Positions 8,919 to 17,452 of a stretch of DNA of 39,695 nt are shown here, piece after piece; the stretch's first letter is position 1, and every line of letters begins with the position of its first letter. Made by a program: the position numbers and the translations under genes. The stretch covers positions 1 through 39,695 of the forward strand of contig NZ_QFWJ01000014.1 of NCBI RefSeq assembly GCF_003336805.1, in the 5' to 3' direction. The notes beneath the pieces were generated by a model. It did no database searches. It saw only the letters and a program-made list of their open reading frames with translations, and was not told the DNA's origin. The stretch is from Marinospirillum perlucidum. Lineage in GTDB: Bacteria > Pseudomonadota > Gammaproteobacteria > Pseudomonadales > Halomonadaceae.

Positions 8919-10607
8919 ATGCGCAAGCAGTTGTTGCTTCTTTTCCTGCCCTTGCTACTGCTGCTCTCCATCTCTGTGGGGGCTGCGCCTGATTTAAATC
9001 GTTTGCCTGCCGAACCCCTGGGCCGTTGGATGCAGCTCTATTCGGAAGAAAGCCACTTGAGCGTCGAAGAAGCCTACCAGCTCTGGCAAACAGGGGAGTT
9101 TGTGCCTGCAAAATCGGCCACGCCAGCCTTAGGTTTGAATGCCGATCCGGTCTGGCTGGCCCTGACCGTGGACAATACGGAGCTTGAACCCCTTCAGCGC
9201 CACTTGCTGATTGATACCTCCTGGCTGGATGCTATTCATATCTTCGTATTCCATCAGGGGCAAAAGGTTCAGACACTGACCCGTGGTGATAATTATCCCG
9301 CCCAAGGGCGTAATCTGCTGGTTACTGGCTGGGAATCTTCATTGGACTTGGCACCGGGGCAAACTACCCTGCTAATGCGCCTCAGCACCCCTGACCCCTG
9401 GGTTGCCCCCGTTTACCTGCTGGATCAGCAAGGCTTTGAAGATTTTGCCCGCATGCGGCTGTTTACCTACGGTTTGGGTTACGGTTTTCTGCTTGCCCTG
9501 ATCTTCTACAATGCCGCCTTGTACCTGGGAATCAAGGATGGCCGCCATCTGGTCTATGCCCTCTATCTGGCCAGCTTTGCAGCGATGAATTTTTCCACCA
9601 CCGGCCATGGTCTTGTCTGGCTCTGGCCGGAAGCTGTGGAGTGGCAGCGTTGGGCCCAACCCTTGTTAATGATTTTATTTGCCAGCTGCGGTCTGTTTTT
9701 CGCGATGTATTTTCTGGATATACGCCAGTATTGGACAAGTGTTTACCGGCTGGTTCTGGCTATTCTAGCCAGCGTGTGGTCGGCGCTGGTGTTGACTATT
9801 ATGACCGGCAACCAGGCTGCAGCCCTTTTGATCGCATTTAGTTTTATGGTGGTTTTTACCGTCCTGATGTTGAGCATGGGCTGGTATCGTTATCGCCAAG
9901 GGAGTGTCAGTGCCCGTTTCTACTTGATCGCCATGCTGGGGGGAACCCTGGGGACGCTTTTTACCACCCTGTCGACTTCCGGCTGGATTCCCTTTAATGA
10001 GTTCACTTTTCGGGCTGTCGAGCTGGGGATGCTGATAGAAGCAACCCTTTTGGCCTTGGCTCTGGCCTCACGGATTCGCCGTTCTCAGCAAAAGCAATTG
10101 CAGGCTGAGCAGGCGGCCAATACCGATGCGCTGACAGCCTTGTTCAATCGCCGGGCACTTTATTACTGGGCCGAAGAGCTGTGGAAGGATCCTGCCGGTC
10201 AGCTGCGACCGGTGACAGTGCTGGTGATGGACATCGATTTTTTCAAACGCTGCAACGATGCTCATGGTCATGCTTTTGGCGACAAGGTATTGCAATGGAT
10301 TGCCGGTCTCTTGACGGATAGCCTCAATGAAGGTGCCTTGGCCGCTCGTTGGGGTGGAGAAGAGTTTATTCTGCTGCTGCCGGGGCAGCATCTTGTCGAG
10401 GGGCAGCAGTTGGCCGAGAACCTCTTGCAGCAACTGCGCGAGAAAACTCTAAGTTGTGGCGAAGAGAAGGTCAGGATTACCGCCAGCATCGGGGTTGCTG
10501 AAGGTAGCCCGGGCAGCAGTGATCTGGATGAGCTGATCCATCTGGCTGATCAGGCCCTTTACCAGGCCAAGCAGGAGGGGCGCAACCGGGTGGTCTGCGC
10601 CCGTTAG
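8919..10607 (+). CDS. 7TM-coupled diguanylate cyclase
   Basis: A 562-aa inner-membrane enzyme predicted to make cyclic di-GMP from two GTP. It has a signal peptide (1-23), then a periplasmic 7TMR-DISMED2-type beta domain (~30-170). Seven membrane helices of the 7TMR-DISM type follow (~180-385), then a short coiled linker and a GGDEF domain (~395-560). The active site is GGEEF at 479-483 with the metal-binding DID at 438-440, so it should be active. The inhibitory RxxD site normally found just upstream is replaced (N470 to A473), so product feedback is probably lost. No EAL domain is present. The signal sensed by the periplasmic domain is unknown. Confidence 0.93.
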   Translation: MRKQLLLLFLPLLLLLSISVGAAPDLNRLPAEPLGRWMQLYSEESHLSVEEAYQLWQTGEFVPAKSATPALGLNADPVWLALTVDNTELEPLQRHLLIDTSWLDAIHIFVFHQGQKVQTLTRGDNYPAQGRNLLVTGWESSLDLAPGQTTLLMRLSTPDPWVAPVYLLDQQGFEDFARMRLFTYGLGYGFLLALIFYNAALYLGIKDGRHLVYALYLASFAAMNFSTTGHGLVWLWPEAVEWQRWAQPLLMILFASCGLFFAMYFLDIRQYWTSVYRLVLAILASVWSALVLTIMTGNQAAALLIAFSFMVVFTVLMLSMGWYRYRQGSVSARFYLIAMLGGTLGTLFTTLSTSGWIPFNEFTFRAVELGMLIEATLLALALASRIRRSQQKQLQAEQAANTDALTALFNRRALYYWAEELWKDPAGQLRPVTVLVMDIDFFKRCNDAHGHAFGDKVLQWIAGLLTDSLNEGALAARWGGEEFILLLPGQHLVEGQQLAENLLQQLREKTLSCGEEKVRITASIGVAEGSPGSSDLDELIHLADQALYQAKQEGRNRVVCAR

Positions 10608-10614
10608 CGGTCGT

Positions 10615-10890
10615 TTAGTAGAGTGCCTGGCTTTCCTCGACCACTTCTTTAAGCAACTCTAAAAAGAGTTCGTCTGCCGTGGTGCGATCTTCCGGATTTT
10701 CAGGGATTTTTACCAGGGTTTCGTTGGTAATGTCTTCGGCGACCTTGTCCAGCATCTTGTGATCGCCATAGTGGCGCTTGGCGATTTCCAGGGTCTGTTC
10801 CAGAGTGCCCGGTTCCAGCAGCAGCTTCTTCAGAAACTGGCGCAGTTCAGACAGGGCGCGGGCTTTGGTAATCTCGCTTGAGCTGCTCAT
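10615..10890 (-). CDS. Small hypothetical protein
   Basis: A 91-aa soluble, acidic, mostly helical protein that I do not recognise. It has no signal peptide, membrane segment or cysteine. The ATG is well supported by AAGGAG 9 nt upstream. It is divergent from gyrA, with about 190 bp between the starts, and converges with the diguanylate cyclase gene only 7 bp away. Codon use resembles its neighbours. It could be a conserved lineage-specific protein; its function cannot be inferred. Confidence 0.75.
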   Translation of the reverse strand: MSSSSEITKARALSELRQFLKKLLLEPGTLEQTLEIAKRHYGDHKMLDKVAEDITNETLVKIPENPEDRTTADELFLELLKEVVEESQALY

Positions 10891-11009
10891 AAAACAGGCT
10901 CCTTAAACTTGTTATGGCTTGGATGACATACCTTAATCTTACTGGATTTTTCGGGTTTGGGGGTAATTTCTGGCGTAAAGAAAAACAGCCTTGAGAGAGG
11001 CTGCTAACC

Positions 11010-11038
11010 ATGACCTGAGAGCGACAAAAGGGTATAAT
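11010..11038 (+). promoter_or_regulatory. gyrA promoter
   Basis: ATGACC (-35, 4 of 6) and TATAAT (-10, perfect) are separated by 17 bp. Transcription would start ~35 nt before the gyrA ATG. A small hairpin (CAGCCT / AGGCTG, 10986-11003) lies just upstream. Confidence 0.7.
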
Positions 11039-11077
11039 CCTGCCGACATCATAAAAAACTCAGAAGGACGTAGATGC

Positions 11078-13753
11078 ATGGCTGAAATCGCCAAAGAGAT
11101 CCATCCGGTCAATATCGAGGACGAGCTGAAGCAGTCCTATCTTGATTATGCGATGAGCGTCATTATCGGACGCGCCCTGCCAGACGTTCGTGATGGCTTG
11201 AAGCCGGTTCACCGCCGCGTTCTCTATGCCATGCACGAGCTCAACAACGACTGGAACAAGCCCTACAAAAAATCGGCCCGTGTTGTCGGTGATGTCATCG
11301 GTAAATATCACCCTCATGGTGATTCTGCTGTTTACGACACCATCGTGCGTATGGCCCAGCCTTTCTCCCTGCGCTATATGCTGGTTGATGGTCAGGGCAA
11401 CTTTGGCTCCATCGATGGCGACTCGGCCGCAGCCATGCGTTATACCGAAATCCGCATGGCCAAGATCAGCCACTCGCTGCTGGCTGATCTGGACAAGGAA
11501 ACCGTTGATTACGTCGATAACTATGATGGCACCGAGCGAATTCCCGAGGTTCTGCCAACCCGCGTGCCTAACCTGCTGGTTAATGGTTCGGCCGGTATCG
11601 CCGTGGGCATGGCCACCAACATTCCCCCGCACAACCTGGGTGAAGTGGTGGATGGCTGTCTGGCTCTGATCGATACACCCGAACTGACCGTGGATGAATT
11701 GATGGAGTACATCCCCGGCCCGGATTTTCCCACCGGTGCAATCATCAATGGCAAGGCTGGTATCGTCGAAGCCTATCGCACCGGCCGTGGTCGCATCTAC
11801 CTGCGTGCCAAGCATCACCTGGAGACGATTGGCAACCGTGAAGCCATCGTCTTTACCGAGATTCCCTACCAGCTCAACAAGGCACGTCTGATTGAAAAAA
11901 TCGCCGAGCTGGTCAAAGACAAGAAAATCGAAGGCATTGCCGAACTGCGGGATGAGTCCGACAAGGAAGGCATGCGCATCGTTATTGAGGTCAAAAAAGG
12001 CGAGTCACCGGAAGTCCTGGTGAATAACCTCTTTGCCCAAACCGCACTGCAGAATGTATTCGGTATCAACATGGTGGCCCTCAAGGATGGCCAGCCAATG
12101 CTGCTTAACCTGAAGCAGATGCTGGAAGCCTTTATCCGCCATCGTCAGGAAGTGGTCACCCGCCGCACGGTTTACGAACTACGCAAGGCGCGCGAGCGTG
12201 GCCATGTTCTCGAAGGTCTGGCGATTGCCCTGGCCAATATTGATCCGGTGATTGAACTGATCAAGGCTTCCCCGACTTCTGCCGAAGCCAAGGAAGCCCT
12301 CCTGGCCGAAGCCTGGAAACCCGGTCAAGTGGTGCAGATGCTGGAAAGAGCCGGTGCGGATGCCTGCAAGCCGGACCACCTGGAAGAAGGCTTGGGCTTG
12401 AGTGAAAACCAGGAGGTTTACCGCCTGTCACCGGTTCAGGCCCAGGCCATTCTGGATCTGCGCTTGCATCGCCTGACGGGTATGGAGCATGAAAAGCTCC
12501 TGACTGAATACCGTGAACTCCTGGAAAAAATTGCTGAATTCCTGGCTATTCTCGCTGATCCTGCTCTGTTGATGCAGGTGATTCGTGAAGAATTGACCGC
12601 CATTCGCAACGAATACTCCGATCCACGTCGCAGTGAAATCATTGCCAGCCGTCAGGACTTCTCCATGGAAGACCTGATTGCTGAGGAAGACATGGTCTTT
12701 ACCCTGTCCCGCAGTGGCTATGCCAAGACCCAGCCGCTGAGTGACTATCGTGCCCAGCGCCGTGGTGGTCGCGGCAAGTCGGCCACGGCCATGAAAGACG
12801 AGGATGTAATCGAGCACCTGCTGGTGGCTTCGACTCACGATACCGTGCTGCTCTTTTCCACACGCGGCAAGGTCTACTGGCTGAAGGTCTATGATGTGCC
12901 GGTCGGTAGTCGTGGTTCCCGTGGACGGCCTCTGGTCAATCTCTTGCCTCTGGAAGAAGGCGAATTGATTACCACCATCCTGCCGGTGCGCGAATACCGC
13001 GAAGACTATTTCGTGTTTATGGCCACCGCACGTGGCACCGTCAAGAAAACCAGTCTGGATCAGTTCTCGCGTCCACGCTCCAGCGGTCTGATTGCCCTGG
13101 ATCTGGATGAAGGTGATCGTTTGGTTGGCGCGGCCATTACCAATGGCCAGGATCATGTCATGCTCTTCACCAGCGCGGGTAAAGCCATCCGCTTTGAAGA
13201 GGGTCATGTTCGTGGCATGGGCCGGACTGCTCGCGGTGTAAGGGGGGTCAAGCTGCCCGAAGCCGCCGAAGTCATCAGCCTGATCATTCCCCGCTCAACG
13301 GTGATTGATGCCGAGAGCGAAGGTGAAGAGGGTGCACAGGAAGCAGTGACCGAACAAACAGCTCCGGTCGTGGATGCCGATCGTCCAATCTACATCCTGA
13401 CTGCTTCGGAAAACGGCTATGGCAAGCGCACCCGTCTGCAGGAATTCCCGCTACGCGGTCGCGGTGGCCAGGGTGTCATCGCCATGCAGATGAGCGAGCG
13501 TAACGGCCAGCTGGTTTCTGCCATTCAGGTTGAAGATGGCGAAGAAATGATGCTGATCACCAACCGGGGCACGCTGGTCAGAACCCGGGTGGATGAAGTC
13601 TCCACTACCTCGCGTAACACCCAGGGGGTCACCCTGATCCGCCTGAATGACGAGGAAAAACTGTGCGGCACGGTTCGTGTTCAGGATCTGGCCGATGACG
13701 AGGTGGATGACGAAGAAATCTCCGAAAACGGGGAGGAAAGCAGCGAAGAATAA
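11078..13753 (+). CDS. gyrA: DNA gyrase subunit A
   Basis: The breakage-reunion subunit of DNA gyrase (891 aa), which introduces negative supercoils with GyrB. Numbering matches E. coli at the N terminus: the catalytic tyrosine is Y122 ([10 protein letters not shown]), and the quinolone region is GDSAVYDT with S83 and D87, the susceptible-type residues. The C-terminal beta-pinwheel carries the GyrA box QRRGGRG. An acidic insert ([12 protein letters not shown] and on) interrupts one blade, and the tail is very acidic. AGAAGGA lies 9 nt before this ATG, so the longer open frame starting at 10991 is rejected. The gene ends at a strong terminator. Confidence 0.98.
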   Translation: MAEIAKEIHPVNIEDELKQSYLDYAMSVIIGRALPDVRDGLKPVHRRVLYAMHELNNDWNKPYKKSARVVGDVIGKYHPHGDSAVYDTIVRMAQPFSLRYMLVDGQGNFGSIDGDSAAAMRYTEIRMAKISHSLLADLDKETVDYVDNYDGTERIPEVLPTRVPNLLVNGSAGIAVGMATNIPPHNLGEVVDGCLALIDTPELTVDELMEYIPGPDFPTGAIINGKAGIVEAYRTGRGRIYLRAKHHLETIGNREAIVFTEIPYQLNKARLIEKIAELVKDKKIEGIAELRDESDKEGMRIVIEVKKGESPEVLVNNLFAQTALQNVFGINMVALKDGQPMLLNLKQMLEAFIRHRQEVVTRRTVYELRKARERGHVLEGLAIALANIDPVIELIKASPTSAEAKEALLAEAWKPGQVVQMLERAGADACKPDHLEEGLGLSENQEVYRLSPVQAQAILDLRLHRLTGMEHEKLLTEYRELLEKIAEFLAILADPALLMQVIREELTAIRNEYSDPRRSEIIASRQDFSMEDLIAEEDMVFTLSRSGYAKTQPLSDYRAQRRGGRGKSATAMKDEDVIEHLLVASTHDTVLLFSTRGKVYWLKVYDVPVGSRGSRGRPLVNLLPLEEGELITTILPVREYREDYFVFMATARGTVKKTSLDQFSRPRSSGLIALDLDEGDRLVGAAITNGQDHVMLFTSAGKAIRFEEGHVRGMGRTARGVRGVKLPEAAEVISLIIPRSTVIDAESEGEEGAQEAVTEQTAPVVDADRPIYILTASENGYGKRTRLQEFPLRGRGGQGVIAMQMSERNGQLVSAIQVEDGEEMMLITNRGTLVRTRVDEVSTTSRNTQGVTLIRLNDEEKLCGTVRVQDLADDEVDDEEISENGEESSEE

Positions 13754-13783
13754 GCCTGCTTTTCACCCAGCTTGAAAGTCTTG

Positions 13784-13810
13784 ATCCCGGCCAGGTGCCG
13801 GGATTTTTTT
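13784..13810 (+). terminator. gyrA terminator
   Basis: A perfect 8-bp stem (ATCCCGGC / GCCGGGAT) with loop CAGGT runs into seven Ts. It begins 31 nt after the gyrA stop and ends before the metN start. Confidence 0.93.
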
Positions 13811-13833
13811 CTGGAACCCAAAAGGTAAATCCG

Positions 13834-14841
13834 GTGATTGAATTTCAACAGGTTTACAAAACCTATGCTGCCAAGGGGCGTGAAATCCAGGCCCTGAAAC
13901 CCATTGATCTGGAAATTCCTGCAGGTCGGATTTACGGCCTGATTGGCCATTCCGGTGCCGGTAAATCCACCCTGCTGCGTCTGATCAACCGCCTGGAAGA
14001 TCCCGGTGGTGGACGAATCAAGGTGGCCGGTCAGGATGTCACCCAACTCAATGCCAGTGAACTGCGGGCGTTTCGCCGTCAGGTGGGGATGATCTTCCAG
14101 CATTTTAATCTGCTCTCCTCACAAACCGTGGCTGACAATGTTGCTCTGCCCCTCAAGCTGGCCGGTGAGTTTTCCCGTCAGCAGATTCGCGACAAGGTGC
14201 AGCGATTGCTGCAGCGCGTGGGTCTGGAAGACCAGGCCAATAAATACCCTGCCCAGCTATCCGGTGGCCAGAAACAGCGGGTGGGCATTGCTCGGGCGCT
14301 GGCGACCGACCCCAAGATCCTTTTGTGTGACGAGGCCACCAGTGCACTGGACCCCCAGACCACGGCCCAGGTGCTGGATCTGCTCAATGAAATCAACCGT
14401 GAACTGGGTCTGACCCTGGTCTTGATTACTCACGAGATGGATGTCATCCGCCGCATCTGTGATCAGGTTGCTGTTCTGGATGCCGGTGAGCTGGTGGAGC
14501 AGGGGCCGGTTTCCGAAGTCTTTCTGCACCCCCAGCATCCCACCACGCAAAGGTTTGTGCAGGAAGCCGAGCAGATGAACGAAGAAAAACTGCATGAAGA
14601 TTTTGACCGGGTAGAAGGCCGTATTCTGCGGTTAACCTTCAAGGGAGAGACCACCTACGAACCCCTTTTGGCCGAGGTGGCCCGTCAAACCGGGGTGGAT
14701 TTCACCCTGCTGGCTGGTCGTATTGATCGCATTCGTGATCTGCCCTATGGCCAACTGACCGTGGCCTTCAAAGGCGGGGATCTGGAAGCAGCCCGTCAAC
14801 GCTTGCAGGATGCCGGTGTCCACCTGGAGGAGTTGCGCTGA
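13834..14841 (+). CDS. metN: Methionine ABC transporter ATP-binding protein
   Basis: MetN (335 aa) powers uptake of D- and L-methionine with MetI and MetQ. It shows Walker [10 protein letters not shown], the signature [15 protein letters not shown], Walker [13 protein letters not shown] and the H-loop THEMD. The C-terminal ~80 residues form the NIL domain that in this family binds methionine and inhibits transport. I chose the GTG at 13834 ([11 protein letters not shown]), with AAAGG 8 nt upstream. An upstream GTG in the same frame lies inside the gyrA terminator hairpin. The gene overlaps metI by 1 nt (TGATG). Confidence 0.95.
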   Translation: MIEFQQVYKTYAAKGREIQALKPIDLEIPAGRIYGLIGHSGAGKSTLLRLINRLEDPGGGRIKVAGQDVTQLNASELRAFRRQVGMIFQHFNLLSSQTVADNVALPLKLAGEFSRQQIRDKVQRLLQRVGLEDQANKYPAQLSGGQKQRVGIARALATDPKILLCDEATSALDPQTTAQVLDLLNEINRELGLTLVLITHEMDVIRRICDQVAVLDAGELVEQGPVSEVFLHPQHPTTQRFVQEAEQMNEEKLHEDFDRVEGRILRLTFKGETTYEPLLAEVARQTGVDFTLLAGRIDRIRDLPYGQLTVAFKGGDLEAARQRLQDAGVHLEELR

Positions 14842-15506
14842 TGAACCAATTCTTTAGTAATATCGATGCCTATCAAATCTGGATGGCCACCCAGGAAACC
14901 CTGTGGATGCTGGGCGGCTCGCTGTTTTTTACCCTCCTGTTCGGCTTGCCGCTGGGCGTGTTGTTGTTTTTGACCGGTCCCCGGCAGCTCTTCGCCCAGA
15001 AGGGCTTCTACGCCATCCTTTCGCTGATTACCAATATTCTGCGCTCACTGCCGTTTATTATCCTGATGATCGTGATGATCCCCATTACGGTTCTGATTAC
15101 CGGCACTTCTCTGGGGGTGGCAGGTGCCATTCCACCCCTGGTCGTCGGGGCAACGCCCTTCTTTGCCCGCTTGGTGGAAACCGCCCTGCGTGAAGTGGAT
15201 CGGGGCATTATTGAAGCCACCCAGGCCATGGGCGCAACGACTAAGCAAATAATTTTTAATGCTTTGTTGCCGGAAGCGCGTCCGGGTATTATTGCCGCCA
15301 CTACGGTAACGGCGATTACCCTGGTGTCCTACACCGCCATGGCCGGAGCCGTGGGAGCAGGAGGTCTGGGTGACCTGGCTATCCGCTATGGTTACCAGCG
15401 CTTTCAGACCGATGTGATGGTCGTCACGGTGCTCCTGCTGCTGGTACTGGTGCAGTTGTTGCAATCCCTCGGGGATCGCCTGGTGGTCCACTTTTCACGC
15501 AAATAA
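14841..15506 (+). CDS. metI: Methionine ABC transporter permease
   Basis: MetI (221 aa) is the inner-membrane channel of the methionine importer. It has about five hydrophobic helices and the typical coupling region (ETALREVDRGIIEATQAMGA) with the EAA-type loop that contacts MetN. Conserved MetI stretches such as RSLPFIILM and SYTAMAGAVGAGGLGD are present. The ATG overlaps the metN stop, so translation is coupled. metQ follows after a 245-bp gap that holds a repeat-like element. Confidence 0.95.
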   Translation: MNQFFSNIDAYQIWMATQETLWMLGGSLFFTLLFGLPLGVLLFLTGPRQLFAQKGFYAILSLITNILRSLPFIILMIVMIPITVLITGTSLGVAGAIPPLVVGATPFFARLVETALREVDRGIIEATQAMGATTKQIIFNALLPEARPGIIAATTVTAITLVSYTAMAGAVGAGGLGDLAIRYGYQRFQTDVMVVTVLLLLVLVQLLQSLGDRLVVHFSRK

Positions 15507-15534
15507 GCTGTGATCCAGCTGATATTTGCCTGAA

Positions 15535-15723
15535 GAACCTCTGATCAACGTGATGAGCGAAGTTTAGGGCTGAATTTATTCCTGATAAATTCCAGCACTT
15601 CCTACATCCGTGTAGGTCGCCAGCGAAATTGAACGAAAAAGCGGAGTTTACAATGAGTAAATGAGCATTTTGAGGCCAATTTCAACGCAGAATAAACAAG
15701 CGCAATAGTTTATCAGTGGTTTC
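15535..15723. repeat. Possible MITE or IS-end remnant upstream of metQ
   Basis: The 189-bp stretch is bounded by imperfect inverted repeats: GAACCTCTGATCAAC on the left and the complement of GTTTATCAGTGGTTTC on the right, about 13 of 15 matching with one gap. Inside are two perfect hairpins, GAATTTAT-TCCTG-ATAAATTC (15572-15592) and CCTACA-TCCG-TGTAGG (15601-15616). There is no coding capacity and no clear target duplication. The look is that of a non-autonomous transposable element separating metQ from metNI; this is inference. Confidence 0.5.
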
Positions 15724-15751
15724 TTAGACTCTCACAAGGAGATAGATACAA

Positions 15752-16528
15752 ATGAAGAAACTTCTCGCAGCCTTGCTGCTTTTAACCGGTTTTTCTCTGG
15801 CGGCCCAGGCCGAAAAACTGGAAGTCGCTGCCACAGCGGTTCCTCATGCCGAACTGCTGGAATTTATCAAACCGGCCCTGGCTGAAGAAGGTATTGATCT
15901 GCAGGTGCGTGTTTTTACCGACTATGTGCAGCCCAATGTACAGGTCAGCGAAGGTCGCCTGGATGCCAACTTCTTTCAGCACCAGCCTTACCTGAATGAA
16001 TACAATCGCAGCCGTGATGCCAATCTGGTCAGCCTGGCTGGCATTCATGTCGAGCCTTTCGGTGCCTATTCCAACCGCCATGACAGCCTGGATGCCCTGC
16101 CTGAAGGGGCTCAGGTGGTTCTGCCTAATGATGCCACCAACGGCGGTCGTGCCCTTCTGCTGCTGCAGGAAGCGGGTCTGATCGAAATTGCCGAAGAAGC
16201 CGGTATTACGGCAACACCCCGCGATATCGTCAGTAACCCCAAGAACCTGCGTTTTCGTGAGCTGGAAGCAGCCACCTTGCCGCGCGTTCTGGGTCAGGTC
16301 GACCTGGCTTTGATCAACACCAACTATGCCCTGGAAGCCGGTCTTAACCCGACTCAGGATGCCCTGGTGTTGGAAGGCCCTGCGTCTCCCTACGTTAATA
16401 TTCTGGTCAGTCGTGAAGATCGCCAGGATGACGAGCGCCTGCAAAAGCTGGTTACAGCCCTGCAAAGCGATGCGGTCAAAGCCTTTATTGAAGAAAACTA
16501 CAAGGGTGCCGTGGTTCCCGCCTTCTGA
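15752..16528 (+). CDS. metQ: Methionine ABC transporter substrate-binding protein
   Basis: MetQ (258 aa) binds methionine in the periplasm for MetNI. The N terminus is a signal peptide ending AAQA-EK at about residue 21. The NlpA/MetQ family core is clear (VAATAVPHAELLEF, NVQVSEGRLDANFFQHQPYL, and LINTNYALEAGLNP near the end). Unlike most family members it has no lipobox and no cysteine at all, so it should be a free periplasmic protein rather than a lipoprotein. AAGGAG lies ~10 nt before the ATG. The long upstream gap suggests it may have its own promoter. A terminator follows. Confidence 0.94.
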   Translation: MKKLLAALLLLTGFSLAAQAEKLEVAATAVPHAELLEFIKPALAEEGIDLQVRVFTDYVQPNVQVSEGRLDANFFQHQPYLNEYNRSRDANLVSLAGIHVEPFGAYSNRHDSLDALPEGAQVVLPNDATNGGRALLLLQEAGLIEIAEEAGITATPRDIVSNPKNLRFRELEAATLPRVLGQVDLALINTNYALEAGLNPTQDALVLEGPASPYVNILVSREDRQDDERLQKLVTALQSDAVKAFIEENYKGAVVPAF

Positions 16529-16552
16529 TCGTTTTTTTCAGGATCTTTATTC

Positions 16553-16585
16553 AAACCGCCTGACGTTATCGCAGGCGGTTTTTTT
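16553..16585 (+). terminator. metQ terminator
   Basis: A perfect 10-bp stem (AAACCGCCTG / CAGGCGGTTT) with a 9-nt loop runs into a T tract, then ATGCC. It lies between the convergent metQ and the kinase-like gene. Only three Ts follow on the minus strand, so termination the other way would be weak. Confidence 0.92.
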
Positions 16586-16593
16586 ATGCCTGT

Positions 16594-17322
16594 TTAAATC
16601 GCGGCCTGCCAGAGTTTATCCAGATCTTCCAGCCAGGTTGCCATGCTGTCCCAGGGGTTATTACAGGGCAGTGGAGGCAGGTTTTGCTGTAACAAGTTTT
16701 TTTCTCTCGCCGTTAATTGCAGCCAGCGATCCAGGGAGACGGCATCGATCCAGGGGTTGCCGGGTGCAGCATATTCCCAATCGAGGAGTGTCCAAGCATC
16801 CTTATGCAGGAGCAGATTGCCTGCATGCAGGTCATGGTGGGTCAGGTAGAGGGAGTCCGGCCAGGCTGCGGCCTTCTGGTAAAGACGTTCAGCCAGGGGT
16901 TGTAGCTGGGCTGCTTTGCCGGTTTTCTTCCAGTAATCGTTAATCAGGGCAGGATAATCCTGAGCCTCCAGGTGGCGGCAGGGTTGTTGCCAGAGTTCTG
17001 TGACCAGTTGCAAGAGTTGCTGTCTGGCGGCTGAACTTAACTGTGACCTCTGGGGGTGATAACCGGGATGTTGGCGACATAAAAGTCCGTGATCCGGCCA
17101 GGCCTGGATCAGCTCGGGTGCCCAGGAAAATCCCTGAAGTTGCTGCAGTATCCGAGTTTCACGGCGGTGATTACTGCCCGGTGCCTGACCAAACTGCCGC
17201 CACACCAGCCGCCCTCGGGCGCAGATCAGCAGCCAGTGATCATTGCCGGTGCCCTGGGCCAGAAACTCCGGCGGCTCCAGGGGTTGTAAATCGGTGGCGA
17301 GAGGGGGCAGGTTTAAATGCAT
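16594..17322 (-). CDS. Phosphotransferase, probable thiamine kinase
   Basis: A 242-aa cytoplasmic kinase of the aminoglycoside-phosphotransferase/choline-kinase fold. The catalytic loop is HHDLHAGN at 162-169 (Asp164, Asn169), and the metal-binding DWE lies at 181-183. It starts 21 bp from the TPP riboswitch and is divergent from the thiamine importer. Phosphorylation of imported thiamine (ThiK role) is therefore the best guess, but family members also act on choline or sugars. There is no clear ribosome binding site before the ATG, so its mRNA may be nearly leaderless or weakly translated. Confidence 0.8.
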   Translation of the reverse strand: MHLNLPPLATDLQPLEPPEFLAQGTGNDHWLLICARGRLVWRQFGQAPGSNHRRETRILQQLQGFSWAPELIQAWPDHGLLCRQHPGYHPQRSQLSSAARQQLLQLVTELWQQPCRHLEAQDYPALINDYWKKTGKAAQLQPLAERLYQKAAAWPDSLYLTHHDLHAGNLLLHKDAWTLLDWEYAAPGNPWIDAVSLDRWLQLTAREKNLLQQNLPPLPCNNPWDSMATWLEDLDKLWQAAI

Positions 17323-17330
17323 TTTTCAGC

Positions 17331-17336
17331 TACAAT
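17331..17336 (+). promoter_or_regulatory. -10 box of the thiBPQ transcript
   Basis: TACAAT lies 7 nt before the start of the riboswitch P1 stem, exactly where the RNA should begin. The -35 region is weak and lies within the start of the divergent kinase gene. Confidence 0.5.
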
Positions 17337-17342
17337 GGTGAC

Positions 17343-17440
17343 TGTCTCATCGGGGTGCCGGTTGTCATAACAACGGGCTGAGAAATTCTACCCGCTGAAC
17401 CTGATCCGGTTAATACCGGCGTAGGGAGTGGGATGATACA
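17343..17440 (+). promoter_or_regulatory. TPP riboswitch (THI element)
   Basis: All conserved THI-box parts are present in order: GGGGTGCC, GGGCTGAGA, then ACCCGCTGAACCTGATC and the GGCGTAGGGA core. The P1 stem pairs TGTCTCATC with GATGATACA (one mismatch). It senses thiamine pyrophosphate and should lower expression of thiBPQ. Only 12 nt separate P1 from the thiB ATG, with no terminator hairpin or T run between them. The AGGG ribosome site sits against the 3' arm of P1, so control is probably at translation. Confidence 0.97.
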
Positions 17441-17452
17441 GGGTTCTATACA

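Noticed and set aside
10991-11077. 29-codon N-terminal extension of GyrA
   Set aside because: It would start upstream of the gyrA promoter -10 box; the internal ATG has AGAAGGA and gives the conserved N terminus.
11311-11341. Quinolone-resistance mutation in GyrA
   Set aside because: Ser83 and Asp87 are both the susceptible-type residues.
13795-13833. Upstream start for MetN
   Set aside because: The GTG lies inside the gyrA terminator hairpin; the later GTG has AAAGG and fits the family length.
15507-15525. SAM-responsive riboswitch or terminator after metI
   Set aside because: Only a short AGCTG/CAGCT stem with no T run; none of the SAM riboswitch core sequences are present near metN or metQ.
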